A stretch of DNA of 33,561 nt from Bacteroidota bacterium (GCA_013286325.1 JABDFZ010000025.1:379-33939); one strand, 5' to 3'; counted from the stretch's first letter, positions 17,338 through 26,100 are shown. The notes: generated by a model from the letters alone, not told the origin. Numbers and translations are program-made.

Positions 17338-17383
17338 GTAGGGGTGGAAGGAAGTGTGATTAAAACATAACAAGCCAATATAA

Positions 17384-18163
17384 ATGGATATGAAAAAAGT
17401 ATCATCAATCAAGGTTATTATATTCACCTTAATTCTGCTCTGTTTTTGTGGGTTTTGGGTCAACGCTCAACCTGCAAAATTCAAAGTACTTGTTGTTACC
17501 TCACAGGCAAAAGACCATTGGAAAAGCATTTCGGTGGGCAAGGAGTTTTTTGAAAAATTAGGCAAAGAAAATCACTTCAGTGTTGACTTTACTGACGATA
17601 CCAGCAAAATCAATGATGTTAACCTGGCAAAATATCAGGTGTTTGTAATGTTTCATTTAGCGCCATTTGATATGTCGGCCAGGCAGCAGGCAGCTTTGCA
17701 AAAGTTTGTGGAGCAAGGTAAGGGCTGGGTGGGTATCCACGCTGCCGGGCTTACCGGAAAACAATTTTTAGGGCCAAATTCAACAGCTAAATATTGGGAT
17801 TGGTTTGAAAAATTGATGGGGGGCGTTACTTACTCGCCACATCCGGCTTTTCAGGATGGATTGGTTGTTGTTGAAGACCACAAACACCCGGTTACCAAAA
17901 ACCTGCCTGCAAAATTCTGGCTGGCCGATGAGTGGTACGAATGGGATAAAAGCCCACGGGGCAATAATGTGCGGGTTTTAGCTAAGGTAGATGAATCAAC
18001 ATATAAACAAAACAAACCAATGGGCGATCATCCCATGATATGGACAAATGAAGATTTTCACCGGATGATCTATATCTGCATAGGCCATTCGCCAACATCG
18101 CTGGTCAATCCCAATTACACTATACTAATGCGCGACGCCATTTTATGGGCTGCATCAAAATAA
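17384..18163 (+). CDS. Secreted ThuA-like domain protein (copy 1)
   Basis: 259 residues: a signal peptide (to about residue 29, ending VNAQ) and a ThuA-like, glutamine-amidotransferase-like flavodoxin fold. Family features are KFKVLVVTSQAKDHWK, the GKGWVGIHAAG loop, the DEWYEWDKSPRGNNVRVLA segment and MGDHPMIWTNEDFHRMIYICIGHS near the end. ThuA proteins are linked to trehalose or other sugar catabolism, but their reaction is not established. It is the first of three related genes in this stretch; the next starts 20 bp after its stop. The ATG at 17390 is an alternative start two codons on. Confidence 0.88.
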   Translation: MDMKKVSSIKVIIFTLILLCFCGFWVNAQPAKFKVLVVTSQAKDHWKSISVGKEFFEKLGKENHFSVDFTDDTSKINDVNLAKYQVFVMFHLAPFDMSARQQAALQKFVEQGKGWVGIHAAGLTGKQFLGPNSTAKYWDWFEKLMGGVTYSPHPAFQDGLVVVEDHKHPVTKNLPAKFWLADEWYEWDKSPRGNNVRVLAKVDESTYKQNKPMGDHPMIWTNEDFHRMIYICIGHSPTSLVNPNYTILMRDAILWAASK

Positions 18164-18183
18164 ATATCAATCTGAAAATTATA

Positions 18184-18939
18184 ATGAAAAAATTAGCTTC
18201 AATAATAGGACTTTGCTTCTTCGGCCTTTGTGCCTGGGGACAAAAAGCCCCGCGTTTTAAAGTAATAGCCTTGTATGAAAACGGCGGTCACCACATTGAA
18301 TATTCACGAAGGGCAAAGGTATGGCTCGATAAACTTGCTGCCGATAGCAATTTCTCCATTGATTATATTCAGAACACGGATAAAATTGATGAGGCTTTTT
18401 TGGCCAACTATCAGCTTTTTATCCAATTGGATTATCCACCGTATGCATGGAAAGATAAAGCAGTTACCGCATTTCAAAATTACATTGAACAAGGCAAGGG
18501 CGGCTGGATCGGCTTTCATCATGCTACTTTATTAGGCGAATTTGATGGTTACCCCATGTGGCAGTGGTTCAGCAAGTTTATGGGCGATACCCGCTACAAA
18601 AACTATATAGCAACCTTTGTAAAGGCTAAAGTGAATATCGAAGATAAGGGCCACCCGGTAATGAATGGGGTATCTCCTGCTTTTATTGTTGAAAAAGAAG
18701 AGTTTTATACCTATGAAAAAAGCCCCCGCCCGAATGTACATGTACTGGCATCGGTAGATGAATCAACTTATGTGCCCAACTCTGATATTAAAATGGGCGA
18801 TCATCCGGTGGTATGGACAAACCCCAACTACAAGGCACGCAACATTTATATTTTTATGGGGCATTCCCCTATCCTTTTTGAAAGCAAAGATTATACAACA
18901 CTTTTTAGCAATGCCATTTTTTGGGCGGCTGGTAAATGA
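18184..18939 (+). CDS. Secreted ThuA-like domain protein (copy 2)
   Basis: 251-residue ThuA-like protein with a signal peptide (MKKLASIIGLCFFGLCAWGQ). I chose ATG 18184 because the frame is open back to 18145 but the added 13 residues would overlap copy 1 and sit before a complete signal peptide. Shared phrases with copy 1: GKGGWIGFHHA, EEFYTYEKSPRPNVHVLASVDESTY and MGDHPVVWTNPNYKARNIYIFMGHSP. The similar layout implies an old tandem duplication, now well diverged. Function unknown beyond the family. Confidence 0.87.
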   Translation: MKKLASIIGLCFFGLCAWGQKAPRFKVIALYENGGHHIEYSRRAKVWLDKLAADSNFSIDYIQNTDKIDEAFLANYQLFIQLDYPPYAWKDKAVTAFQNYIEQGKGGWIGFHHATLLGEFDGYPMWQWFSKFMGDTRYKNYIATFVKAKVNIEDKGHPVMNGVSPAFIVEKEEFYTYEKSPRPNVHVLASVDESTYVPNSDIKMGDHPVVWTNPNYKARNIYIFMGHSPILFESKDYTTLFSNAIFWAAGK

Positions 18940-18965
18940 GTTTGGATTTTAAACAGATAAAGATC

Positions 18966-19499
18966 ATGATAAAAAAGCTGGTTATTCTTTCTCTCATCCT
19001 GATGCCTTGTATTGGTTTGGCGCAAAGCAATACACATCCATTGATGATGCAAATGCGAAACGGAAAGATCTATTTTGATAATGCATACTCGCTTAACGCA
19101 GGCCTTAAAAAGGAAGAACTGTTTAATCGTGCAGGCAACTGGCTTAAAGATGCATTTCAGTATCCGGGCAAAGGCATCGATGTTATCGATCAAAAAAAAG
19201 GCGAGCTAACCGGAACAGGTGTATTTAAAATTACAACCAGTTCCTCTGGTCATTATTACTGGCTAAAATTTACGCTTGATATAATAGTACACAACGCCAC
19301 TTACGAGCTTAAAGTGCATGATTTTTATGAAAAACCGATTGAGCCTGGCATCTCAAATGAATATTCGAAAATAGAATACCGTTGGTGGGATTACAGGCAG
19401 GGTAAACCATGGTCGAAGGAAGACAAGACATTGTTCGAGGGAATGTCCGGGAATATTAATGAGATGATGGCTTCGCTGGAAACAGCAATGAATAAATAA
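18966..19499 (+). CDS. DUF4468-type secreted protein
   Basis: 177-residue protein with a clear signal peptide (MIKKLVILSLILMPCIGLAQS) and a mature part resembling DUF4468 (TBP-like fold): GKIYFDNAYSLNAGLKKEELFNRAGNWLKDAF, then GTGVFKI and ATYELKVHDFYEKP. DUF4468 proteins are Bacteroidota exported proteins of unknown role. An earlier ATG at 18936 overlaps the stop of ThuA copy 2 as ATGA, but it would put ten polar residues before the signal peptide, so I start at 18966. It sits between ThuA copies 2 and 3 in the same orientation. Confidence 0.78.
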   Translation: MIKKLVILSLILMPCIGLAQSNTHPLMMQMRNGKIYFDNAYSLNAGLKKEELFNRAGNWLKDAFQYPGKGIDVIDQKKGELTGTGVFKITTSSSGHYYWLKFTLDIIVHNATYELKVHDFYEKPIEPGISNEYSKIEYRWWDYRQGKPWSKEDKTLFEGMSGNINEMMASLETAMNK

Positions 19500-19535
19500 A
19501 AAGAACCAAATATTAGTGGTATAATAATATAACTA

Positions 19536-20294
19536 ATGAAAAGAAATTTACTAAAAGCGGCAATTAGCCTGTTGGTATTATTAATGCTGAATGTGATATG
19601 CTTAGCCCAAACGCCTAAATTCAGGGTACTGGCATTATACTCAACCAATGTAGAATCGGACCATGTTGATTTTGCTATGCAGGCCATGCAGTTTTACGGT
19701 AGGATGGCCGCCGAAAAGGGTTTTGCTTTTGATACCACCTCGAATTGGGAAAACCTGAACGATGAAAAATTAAAGGACTACCAGGTAGTTGTATGGTTGA
19801 ATGAGTTTCCGCATAACAATACAGAACGGGCTGCATTTGAAAAATTTATGGCAAATGGTGGTGCATGGCTTGGCTTTCATGTATCTGGCTATAACGACAA
19901 ATACACCAAATGGACATGGTTTGTAAATTTTTTAGGGGCAACTTTTTATAACAACAACTGGCCGCCCCTGCCTGCCAAAATGATTGTGGATGATAACACC
20001 CATCCCGCCACTAAACGTTTACCTAAAAGCTATACTGCCCCTATAAATGAGTGGTACGGATGGAAACCCAATCCCCGTGATAATAAAGATATAAAGGTAC
20101 TGGTAACGCTATCACCTGAAAATTACCCTCTGGGCAAAAAGAATATTATTCCTGAAGGCGATATCCCGGTGGTGTGGACAAATACTAAATACAAAATGCT
20201 TTACATGAATATGGGACACGGGGATAAAAATTTCACTTCTGATATTCAAAATCAGATGTTTGAAGATGCCATTATGTGGCTTGGAGGTAAATAG
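19536..20294 (+). CDS. Secreted ThuA-like domain protein (copy 3)
   Basis: 252-residue ThuA-like protein with signal peptide (ISLLVLLMLNVICLAQ). Conserved parts: KFRVLALYSTNVESDHVDFA, GGAWLGFHVSGYND, EWYGWKPNPRDNKDIKVLV and EGDIPVVWTNTKYKMLYMNMGHG. It departs more from copies 1 and 2: the MGDHP motif is EGDIP and the MGHSP motif is MGHGD. It follows the DUF4468 gene by 36 bp and ends the + strand run. Palindromic element B lies directly after it. Confidence 0.86.
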   Translation: MKRNLLKAAISLLVLLMLNVICLAQTPKFRVLALYSTNVESDHVDFAMQAMQFYGRMAAEKGFAFDTTSNWENLNDEKLKDYQVVVWLNEFPHNNTERAAFEKFMANGGAWLGFHVSGYNDKYTKWTWFVNFLGATFYNNNWPPLPAKMIVDDNTHPATKRLPKSYTAPINEWYGWKPNPRDNKDIKVLVTLSPENYPLGKKNIIPEGDIPVVWTNTKYKMLYMNMGHGDKNFTSDIQNQMFEDAIMWLGGK

Positions 20295-20323
20295 TAGTAT
20301 TCGAAATACAAACTACATAATTT

Positions 20324-20430
20324 GTCATTCTGAGCATAAGCGAAGAATCATATGTACGCGACATGAACGCTGGACAAGTATAGCGCAGATTCAGCAGTTG
20401 TAGAAGATTCTTCACTTCGTTCAGAATGAC
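20324..20430. repeat. Palindromic intergenic element B (107 bp)
   Basis: Starts GTCATTCTGAGC and continues to GAAGAATC; it ends GATTCTTC...TTCAGAATGAC. The arms of about 25 nt pair with a few mismatches in the middle. Seven A follow at once on the + strand (20431-20437), so the folded element could also act as a terminator for ThuA copy 3 and for the convergent gene. Confidence 0.8.
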
Positions 20431-20447
20431 AAAAAAATTTTCCTTTA

Positions 20448-20939
20448 TTATTCCAGTCCCAGGTACTCTTTTTGCTTAATCTCAACCAGGCCTGAGGTTT
20501 GGTCGCGGCGCAGGTAGATGCTTACATGGTAAAAGTTATTATCGTACAGATAAATATTATTCGAATCATCGGCACCGCGAAATTTCAGCTCAAGGCCGTA
20601 GCGTTTAGCCTGGCCTATCATATTTATAATATTCTGCGCATCGGTTGAAGTATAATTTACAGTACGTAACACTGTACCATTATAAAGTTTTGTATAATTG
20701 CCTACAACAATTTTTTCGGTATTAGCCTTGGGGCCTATGTTTTTGAAATATTCAATTTCCTGCCCGTTAACATCCATTGTATAGTCCTGCCTGAAGGCGT
20801 TCCCTTGTGTTAAATTATCATATACTGCCCGGTTATTCAGGCTGGTAAAATAAACAAGGTCGCTAAACTTTGTGTTTTGCCCGTACATGCTTAAACTCCC
20901 CAAAAGCATTACCGGCAGAAAGAACAGATATTTCTTCAT
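20448..20939 (-). CDS. Small secreted protein of unknown function
   Basis: 163 residues with a signal peptide (MKKYLFFLPVMLLGSLSMYGQ) and a mixed alpha/beta mature part (KFSDLVYFTSLNNRAVYDNLTQ, AQNIINMIGQAKRYGLELKF, DDSNNIYLYDNNFYHVSIYL). I do not recognise a family. The frame is open to 21005, but the extra 22 residues would precede an intact signal peptide, and a promoter box at 21003-21010 (-) would place transcription start inside that extension; both favour the ATG at 20939. It shares orientation with the amidase gene upstream, 90 bp away. Confidence 0.75.
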   Translation of the reverse strand: MKKYLFFLPVMLLGSLSMYGQNTKFSDLVYFTSLNNRAVYDNLTQGNAFRQDYTMDVNGQEIEYFKNIGPKANTEKIVVGNYTKLYNGTVLRTVNYTSTDAQNIINMIGQAKRYGLELKFRGADDSNNIYLYDNNFYHVSIYLRRDQTSGLVEIKQKEYLGLE

Positions 20940-21002
20940 AACAACAATAAATTGTTTATTCGTGGTTATCAATTTAAATACGCACCTATATTGTGCAATT
21001 CT

Positions 21003-21010
21003 CAAATATA
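21003..21010 (-). promoter_or_regulatory. Bacteroidota -7 promoter box for the 20448-20939 gene
   Basis: Reads TATATTTG on the - strand, an exact TAnnTTTG match, 64 bp before the chosen ATG. A -33 TTTG at the usual spacing is not evident. Confidence 0.45.
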
Positions 21011-21029
21011 CTTTAAATTAATATTTATC

Positions 21030-23204
21030 TCAAGCTCCCGGATGATAGGTTTTTTCGGCATGCTTCAGCACATCGGTTTTATAAAATAACACATCCTTAA
21101 ACTTACCTTCAATATACATGCCAGCCTGATCTGTATAGTGTTTTGAAGCCGGATTGAACGATTGTCCACCAGTAATGATAGTTTTTGCCTTAATACGGGC
21201 ACCAAATTCCACAGCGGCAATAAAGCTATTGCCCGAATAACCATATCGTTTTGTGGTATTCATGGTACGGCTTACAAACGATGGCAATTGTCCAAATGCT
21301 GATGAAGTGAGGCCAACGGGCAGGCTTGGTTCGTTATCACTAAAGGTTACACCATCAGCCGGGCGCTGGTAACGGTTGATATCTCCCCATTTAACTTCCC
21401 AGGTACCATAGTGTTTTTTAAGGTTATTCAAAGCTTCGGAAAGCGCGGAAAGCAATCGTTTATCACTTATGGTTTGCAGCATTTGGTTTACCCGCTCGGT
21501 TTGATAAGTGGCTTCTTCCGATGTTTTTGCAGAGGGTAACTCACGCATCATTAAAGTGCCCCATTCAATAGCCAGGGTAGATGCAATTGAGTTTGCAACT
21601 GTATTTCTATCCCATTGCTGTAATATTTGTATAGGTTGAGTTAATAACTGTTTAACAGAATCGGGGGCGGCATTATATGCTTTAAACAAAGGCGGCAGCA
21701 ATACATCAAAAGCTGCAAGGTAATGATCGTATCCTTTTGCTATCAGCTCATCAAGCGTAAGGTTTTTTGTATTGTTTAACAGTTTAATGGCATTTATTGC
21801 CCTATAATTCTGCCCGTCAGGGGCCATGTAAGCCGGGTATTTATTTTTATCAGGACTGTCTTTGCCCGATGATGTAAATGGCGTTGAATTACAATTCTCT
21901 ATCCAGCCTGTTGCCGGATTATAAACATGTACTATTTCATCCAGCTGATGCAAGCCTTGCCACTCTGTTGATGGTGTGCTGCCATCAACGGGTAATCGCC
22001 AGTCTAAATTTGGATCGCGCTTAGGCATAAAATTTCCATACCAAAAGGCAATATTGCCTTTATCATCGGCGTAAACAGTATTGTTTGTAGCATTCGAAAG
22101 CAGGTTCATTGCTTTTTTATATTCTCCGAAAGTATTGGCTTTGGTAATAAGCCATGACTCGAGCAATGCATTGTATGAACGGTTATTGGCCTTTAGTGAT
22201 AACCACTTACCATCCCGACTGCCTAATACAGGGCCATGATGTGTGTAGTATCCTGTTATGGTTTTATGTTCCATCGCCTCTCCCCTCTTAATATTCATTG
22301 TCAGTTTCCGGGTAATTACCGGTTTAAGCGCACCATTGTATTCATAAAACCATTGTCCGTCTTTTTTAGTCATCTTTTCGGCATACAGATCTCCAACGTC
22401 GGCATTGCTACTGGTGTGCATCCAGCCACAATGCTGGTTAAACCCCTGGTAAACAAAAAACTGCCCCCAGGTAACAGCGCCATAAACATTCAGCCCCTCT
22501 TCACTTACCATTTGTACCTCACTGCGAAAATAAAACGGAACATGCGGATTTATGTACAACAAAGCATGCCCCGATGCTGACCGTGAAGGTGCAATAGCAA
22601 AACCATTCGATCCCATCTCTCTTTCATCATCGGATGGTTTATAAACTGCGCCAAGCTTTTCATTATCTTTTCCATAAAACGACCGGGTCTCGTTTAAATT
22701 TATTCCCCCGGTAACAGTTGCTGATACGCTGCCATCAGTAAACATCAGCGCATACCATGGTTCAAAATGCTGAAATACAGCTGGTTTAATCTCCGGGTGC
22801 TTGTACAGGTAATAGTTCACACCGTCGGCAAAAGCATCCATAAGTTTCTTAAACCAGGGGGCAGCGTTTTTATAATCTTTAATTGCATCAGCTGTATCAG
22901 CAATTAATTGCAATTGAACATCGGTGTAAAGGTTTTTCTCACCATCAACCTCGCTTTGCCGGCCCAACTGATATAAATAGTTTTGTTCTATCCCCTTAAA
23001 ATTATCCTCGCACTGGGTATACATCAACCCAAAAACGGCATCGGCGTCGGTCTTTCCGTAAATATGCGGCACTCCCCAGTTATCGCGGATTATAGTTACC
23101 GAGCCAGCCTCGTGCTCAAAGCGCTTAATTTCGGTTGCCTTGTATTTTTGAGCGATGGAAAATATTGGCATTAACATCAATGCTATTAATAGTTGTTTTA
23201 TCAT
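21030..23204 (-). CDS. Penicillin acylase-family N-terminal-nucleophile amidase
   Basis: 724-residue secreted enzyme with a signal peptide (MIKQLLIALMLMPIFSIAQ). It belongs to the penicillin G/aculeacin/acyl-homoserine-lactone acylase family of Ntn hydrolases, which are made as a proenzyme and cleaved into two chains. The alpha-chain part has IIRDNWGVPHIYGKTDADAVFGLMYTQCEDNF. The expected cleavage and nucleophile are at Gly198-Ser199 in MGSNGFAIAPS, with family phrases after it (LLYINPHVPF, WMHTSSNADVGD, NTVYADDKGNIAFWYGN). The reaction is hydrolysis of an amide; substrate cannot be told from sequence. The gene starts beside a 533-bp non-coding stretch, and no hairpin lies between it and the downstream small gene. 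Confidence 0.9.
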   Translation of the reverse strand: MIKQLLIALMLMPIFSIAQKYKATEIKRFEHEAGSVTIIRDNWGVPHIYGKTDADAVFGLMYTQCEDNFKGIEQNYLYQLGRQSEVDGEKNLYTDVQLQLIADTADAIKDYKNAAPWFKKLMDAFADGVNYYLYKHPEIKPAVFQHFEPWYALMFTDGSVSATVTGGINLNETRSFYGKDNEKLGAVYKPSDDEREMGSNGFAIAPSRSASGHALLYINPHVPFYFRSEVQMVSEEGLNVYGAVTWGQFFVYQGFNQHCGWMHTSSNADVGDLYAEKMTKKDGQWFYEYNGALKPVITRKLTMNIKRGEAMEHKTITGYYTHHGPVLGSRDGKWLSLKANNRSYNALLESWLITKANTFGEYKKAMNLLSNATNNTVYADDKGNIAFWYGNFMPKRDPNLDWRLPVDGSTPSTEWQGLHQLDEIVHVYNPATGWIENCNSTPFTSSGKDSPDKNKYPAYMAPDGQNYRAINAIKLLNNTKNLTLDELIAKGYDHYLAAFDVLLPPLFKAYNAAPDSVKQLLTQPIQILQQWDRNTVANSIASTLAIEWGTLMMRELPSAKTSEEATYQTERVNQMLQTISDKRLLSALSEALNNLKKHYGTWEVKWGDINRYQRPADGVTFSDNEPSLPVGLTSSAFGQLPSFVSRTMNTTKRYGYSGNSFIAAVEFGARIKAKTIITGGQSFNPASKHYTDQAGMYIEGKFKDVLFYKTDVLKHAEKTYHPGA

Positions 23205-23567
23205 CGGGGTAAATTATTTTTTAATGGCGGCGAAGCTATCATGGGCCAGTTTATCCATTCCAATTTAGGGGGTATAGCTCATGATGGCTTCATCGTAACA
23301 ATAGTTTTACCAAGTAATTTTACCGCAAAGCCTGATTTTTGTACGATTTTATAAATTAATGCCTGTTTTATAATCCCAGGGCATAATATATTTTATTCCT
23401 GTACGTTGGCTTATAGCTAATATCTAAATATAGCTTAAAGTTGTATAGTTAGGTACAGGGTTTGATATAGTTACACAATAATTGAAATTTTTAAGTTACT
23501 GATCAAAAGATCGGTATTCTATAAGGGCTTGGATGAGCATGAACATGTAGTCTGAGGTTTAGTTGAT

Positions 23568-23589
23568 CAACATTATTTGAATAATGTTG
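23568..23589. repeat. Perfect 10-bp inverted repeat
   Basis: CAACATTATT and AATAATGTTG are exact inverses separated by TG. It lies directly before the terminator hairpin; it could be a protein-binding site or an upstream RNA stem. Confidence 0.7.
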
Positions 23590-23591
23590 TG

Positions 23592-23626
23592 TGCGTTCCG
23601 GGGTGAGATACGGAACGCATTTTTTT
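23592..23626 (+). terminator. Intrinsic terminator without an upstream + strand gene
   Basis: TGCGTTCCG (23592-23600) pairs perfectly with CGGAACGCA (23611-23619) across a 10-nt loop, followed by seven T. This is a canonical rho-independent terminator reading rightward. The gene to the left is on the - strand, so whatever transcript ends here is either a small RNA or a leader of the gene at 23738. Confidence 0.8.
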
Positions 23627-23737
23627 GTCTTTCCCATTTGTAATATCCTGATAACGTACCGTTAACCTGACTTACCGAAAATAACCGAAACATTTTTACC
23701 GCTTATGATATTATTACATATTATAAACCACAAGATC

Positions 23738-24259
23738 ATGAAATATGCATTTGTAATTGGCTCGAGTGCATTTATTGTACCGGGCAAAACTATAAGCTAT
23801 GGGAGCGATAATAACTGGAAACACTTTTTAAAGATAAATTCCATTTATCATGATGGAACAGGTGATGCTGAAGGGTCACAACTGAACATCGATCTTGACA
23901 TTAAGGATATTGACGGCACACCTGTTGTAATTTTAGCTAATAAGCCGGTTACAGGTTCCCCGTATGCCATTAAAACCACACGAGACAGTGTAATGGTATC
24001 GAGACTCGATGGAACTACTATTGTCCATATACATCAGCTTGATGATGATTCTGCAATGAGCCTTGAACATAATATTGTTGCTGAATTTGAAGTTCACGCT
24101 CCTCTTGCGGTTATTCGTATTACGGGAGAGTTCCTGGTTGACAGCTTACATATCAGGGCTGAGAATGAAAAACTGCTGATAAACAATAACGGCTATGCTA
24201 CCGCTGCTATGATTGGCCATAGCGACCTTAAATTTACAGCGGCAGGGGTGGTACTGTAA
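23738..24259 (+). CDS. Conserved hypothetical protein, no signal peptide
   Basis: 173 residues (MKYAFVIGSSAFIVPGKTISYG), beta-rich and acidic, with DGTGDAEGSQLNIDLDIKDIDGTPVVILANKPV and GTTIVHIHQLDDDSAMSLEHNI. No signal peptide, transmembrane segment or catalytic motif is apparent. I do not recognise a named family. The frame is open upstream to 23705, but the ATG at 23738 gives the better start and follows an A-rich stretch. It stands alone on the + strand between two - strand genes. Confidence 0.7.
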   Translation: MKYAFVIGSSAFIVPGKTISYGSDNNWKHFLKINSIYHDGTGDAEGSQLNIDLDIKDIDGTPVVILANKPVTGSPYAIKTTRDSVMVSRLDGTTIVHIHQLDDDSAMSLEHNIVAEFEVHAPLAVIRITGEFLVDSLHIRAENEKLLINNNGYATAAMIGHSDLKFTAAGVVL

Positions 24260-24262
24260 AAA

Positions 24263-24295
24263 GTTGGCAGTAAGCAGTTCACAGTCGGCAGTTTG
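24263..24295. repeat. Short CAGT/GGCAG-rich tandem motif
   Basis: GGCAGT, GCAGTT, CAGTCGGCAGTTTG occur close together in 33 bp between the stop codons of two convergent genes. A degenerate short repeat without coding value. Confidence 0.4.
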
Positions 24296-24299
24296 AAAA

Positions 24300-25388
24300 T
24301 TAATAAACCTGCTTACGATACATTGCCATTACTAACAATACCATACGGTTATAAGTTCCAAGCCCTTGAGGCTGATTGTTCGCTTTAAGGAACTTGTCGT
24401 AAAAAATACTGCTTAATATTTCTGCCTTGTTTTGATAATATAGCCAGTAAGCACGCTCCATCACAAAGTCGTGATGAACTGCAGCGGATACCCGTGGTTT
24501 TAATGCTTTATTAGCTAAGCTATCGCGATAATATAGCGCGTGCATAAATTCATCAACTGCGAGATGATAGGCGGAATACCTTAACAATCTATCGTGCGAA
24601 CCGATCCCTGCCAGAAAACCTGCAAAGTCGGCTTCATCTTCTGCACCGTATCCCATCTGGTGCGACATTTCGTGGCAGGCTATAACAGGTCTGTTAAAAA
24701 CAGGCATCTGGTAATTTATTTGTGCTTCGCCGGTAAATGGGTTAAAATAGCCTGAAGTACCAATATAATTTAACAACAGCGTCAACAAAGATGGTTTAAC
24801 CCCGGGATGATAAGTACGAAAATTAACAGAATCGGCAGATAGCTTACTAACCGCCTGTATTGCTGTTTGATATATTGCGCTATTATTTTGAGCGAGATCG
24901 GCAGGGGTTAGGCGTGCACGACAGGAATTTGCGCTGTCGATAAGCATAGCAGTAACCGCTTTAAGGCTGGTAGTTGTGTAGTTGGTATCGCGCAGATTTA
25001 AGCGTTCTCCTGCAGATACCCTGAAGTAGTTCATCCCCCAAAACAAGTAAAAAATCAGTACTGCTACTTGTACCCTTATAATTATACCCGCTATTAAAAA
25101 AATAACCCCTATAAACTCCTTTTTAAAAGCCAGTTTTATAAGCCTAAGTAGCGCGTAAATAAGGTAACCGATAACAAAAAGGTATAACAGATCGCCAACA
25201 CTAAACGGGAATATATTAAGAACAGGGTGCAACAGGTGGCAAATAACCGGGTAAACACTTTCGGAATAATATCGTTCAACCAGCTTTGGATAATCTGCCA
25301 ATATCATCAGAAAAAAAATAAAAAAAGCCAGTGTTGCTATAGTTATGGCCTTTACTATTAATAATCTTTTGCTGCTTTTATCTAACAT
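24300..25388 (-). CDS. DUF3810 membrane protein with HExxH metalloprotease motif
   Basis: 362-residue protein with three hydrophobic segments in the N-terminal third (AITIATLAFFIFFLMILA, GDLLYLFVIGYLIYALL, FIGVIFLIAGIII plus VAVLIFYLFWGM) and a soluble domain carrying HEMSH (His239, Glu240, His243), followed by GAEDEADFAGFLA, which would supply the third zinc ligand. This is the DUF3810 layout. The chemistry implied is zinc-dependent proteolysis at the membrane; substrate is unknown. I start at ATG 25388; a TTG at 25406 would add six residues (MLYLPP) and is less likely. The DUF2911 gene lies upstream on the same strand, separated by a terminator. Confidence 0.82.
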   Translation of the reverse strand: MLDKSSKRLLIVKAITIATLAFFIFFLMILADYPKLVERYYSESVYPVICHLLHPVLNIFPFSVGDLLYLFVIGYLIYALLRLIKLAFKKEFIGVIFLIAGIIIRVQVAVLIFYLFWGMNYFRVSAGERLNLRDTNYTTTSLKAVTAMLIDSANSCRARLTPADLAQNNSAIYQTAIQAVSKLSADSVNFRTYHPGVKPSLLTLLLNYIGTSGYFNPFTGEAQINYQMPVFNRPVIACHEMSHQMGYGAEDEADFAGFLAGIGSHDRLLRYSAYHLAVDEFMHALYYRDSLANKALKPRVSAAVHHDFVMERAYWLYYQNKAEILSSIFYDKFLKANNQPQGLGTYNRMVLLVMAMYRKQVY

Positions 25389-25424
25389 CGGTGGTAAATA
25401 TAACAATATGCAAATGCTGTTAAA

Positions 25425-25453
25425 TAAAAAAGCCCTCCGAAATCCGGAAGGCT
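25425..25453 (-). terminator. Intrinsic terminator after DUF2911 gene
   Basis: On the - strand AGCCTTCCG pairs with CGGAGGGCT (one G-U) over a 5-nt loop and is followed by a T run. It separates the DUF2911 gene from the DUF3810 gene. Confidence 0.8.
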
Positions 25454-25485
25454 AATGTTTTAATAACGGGTTATCCGCCTGGATA

Positions 25486-26007
25486 TTATTTTATCCAAAC
25501 CGGAATACTTACCTCATCCCAATTCATGCTAAAGCCGTCTTTAGTGATAATATAAGTCAGCTGCTCTGTTTTAGCTACCTTTTTAGGAGTAACCATTACA
25601 CGCAATTGGTCCTTACCTTTGTCGTAAGTAAATGCGCCCCATTGTTCGGCAGTTTTGTTAAAAATGACTGTCCATTTGCCTTTTTCAGTAGGGATAACAA
25701 AAAATGAATATTTGCCCGCTGGAAGTGTTTTACCATCAACTTTAACATCCTTGCTGATTGTAACTGTAGTTGCTGAATCAGCGCCTGCGCGATAAACTTT
25801 GCCATAAGGCTCTAATCCACCCCATATTTTACGTCCCTTTACATAGGGGCTTCCGTAACGGATGCTTATAGTTGCGCCTGCAACTGTACCACTTACACCC
25901 AAATGGGGACTTACTACCTTTTCCTTTTTTTGCGCCATCAGTGTTGATGATACTAAAAAGGCACACAAGAGGAACGACAATGTTTTAAATTGAAATAGTG
26001 CTTTCAT
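25486..26007 (-). CDS. DUF2911 secreted protein
   Basis: 173 residues: a signal peptide (to about residue 25, ending LMAQ) and a DUF2911 domain with SPHLGVSGTVAGATISIRYGSPYVKGRKIWGGLEPYGKVYRAGADSATT-type features, ATTVTISKDVKVDGKTLPAGKYSFF and TAEQWGAFTYDKGKD. DUF2911 proteins are common exported Bacteroidota proteins of unknown role. A -7 box reads TAACTTTG on the - strand at 26093-26100, and a strong terminator follows the stop, so it is probably a single-gene unit. Confidence 0.88.
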   Translation of the reverse strand: MKALFQFKTLSFLLCAFLVSSTLMAQKKEKVVSPHLGVSGTVAGATISIRYGSPYVKGRKIWGGLEPYGKVYRAGADSATTVTISKDVKVDGKTLPAGKYSFFVIPTEKGKWTVIFNKTAEQWGAFTYDKGKDQLRVMVTPKKVAKTEQLTYIITKDGFSMNWDEVSIPVWIK

Positions 26008-26092
26008 AATGAATACTTTATTTGTTTATAATTTTGGTTTAAAATTGTGCTATAAAGATAAACTGAAATTTGGATTTTTTCCCGTTCAAAAA

Positions 26093-26100
26093 CAAAGTTA
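26093..26100 (-). promoter_or_regulatory. Bacteroidota -7 promoter box for DUF2911 gene
   Basis: TAACTTTG on the - strand matches TAnnTTTG, 86 bp before the start codon. Confidence 0.45.

Larger units (their letters stand above)
23205..23737. other. Non-coding stretch between divergent genes, with orphan terminator
   Basis: 533 bp without a supported gene. It carries the upstream region of the amidase gene (-) and of the small gene at 23738 (+). The only strong structures are the perfect inverted repeat at 23568-23589 and the terminator at 23592-23626. No exact TAnnTTTG box is apparent on either strand. Confidence 0.5.

Noticed and set aside
18145..18183. Earlier start for ThuA copy 2
   Set aside because: It would overlap copy 1 and place 13 residues before a complete signal peptide.
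20940..21005. Upstream extension of the small secreted protein
   Set aside because: The extension precedes an intact signal peptide and a -7 promoter box lies at its beginning.
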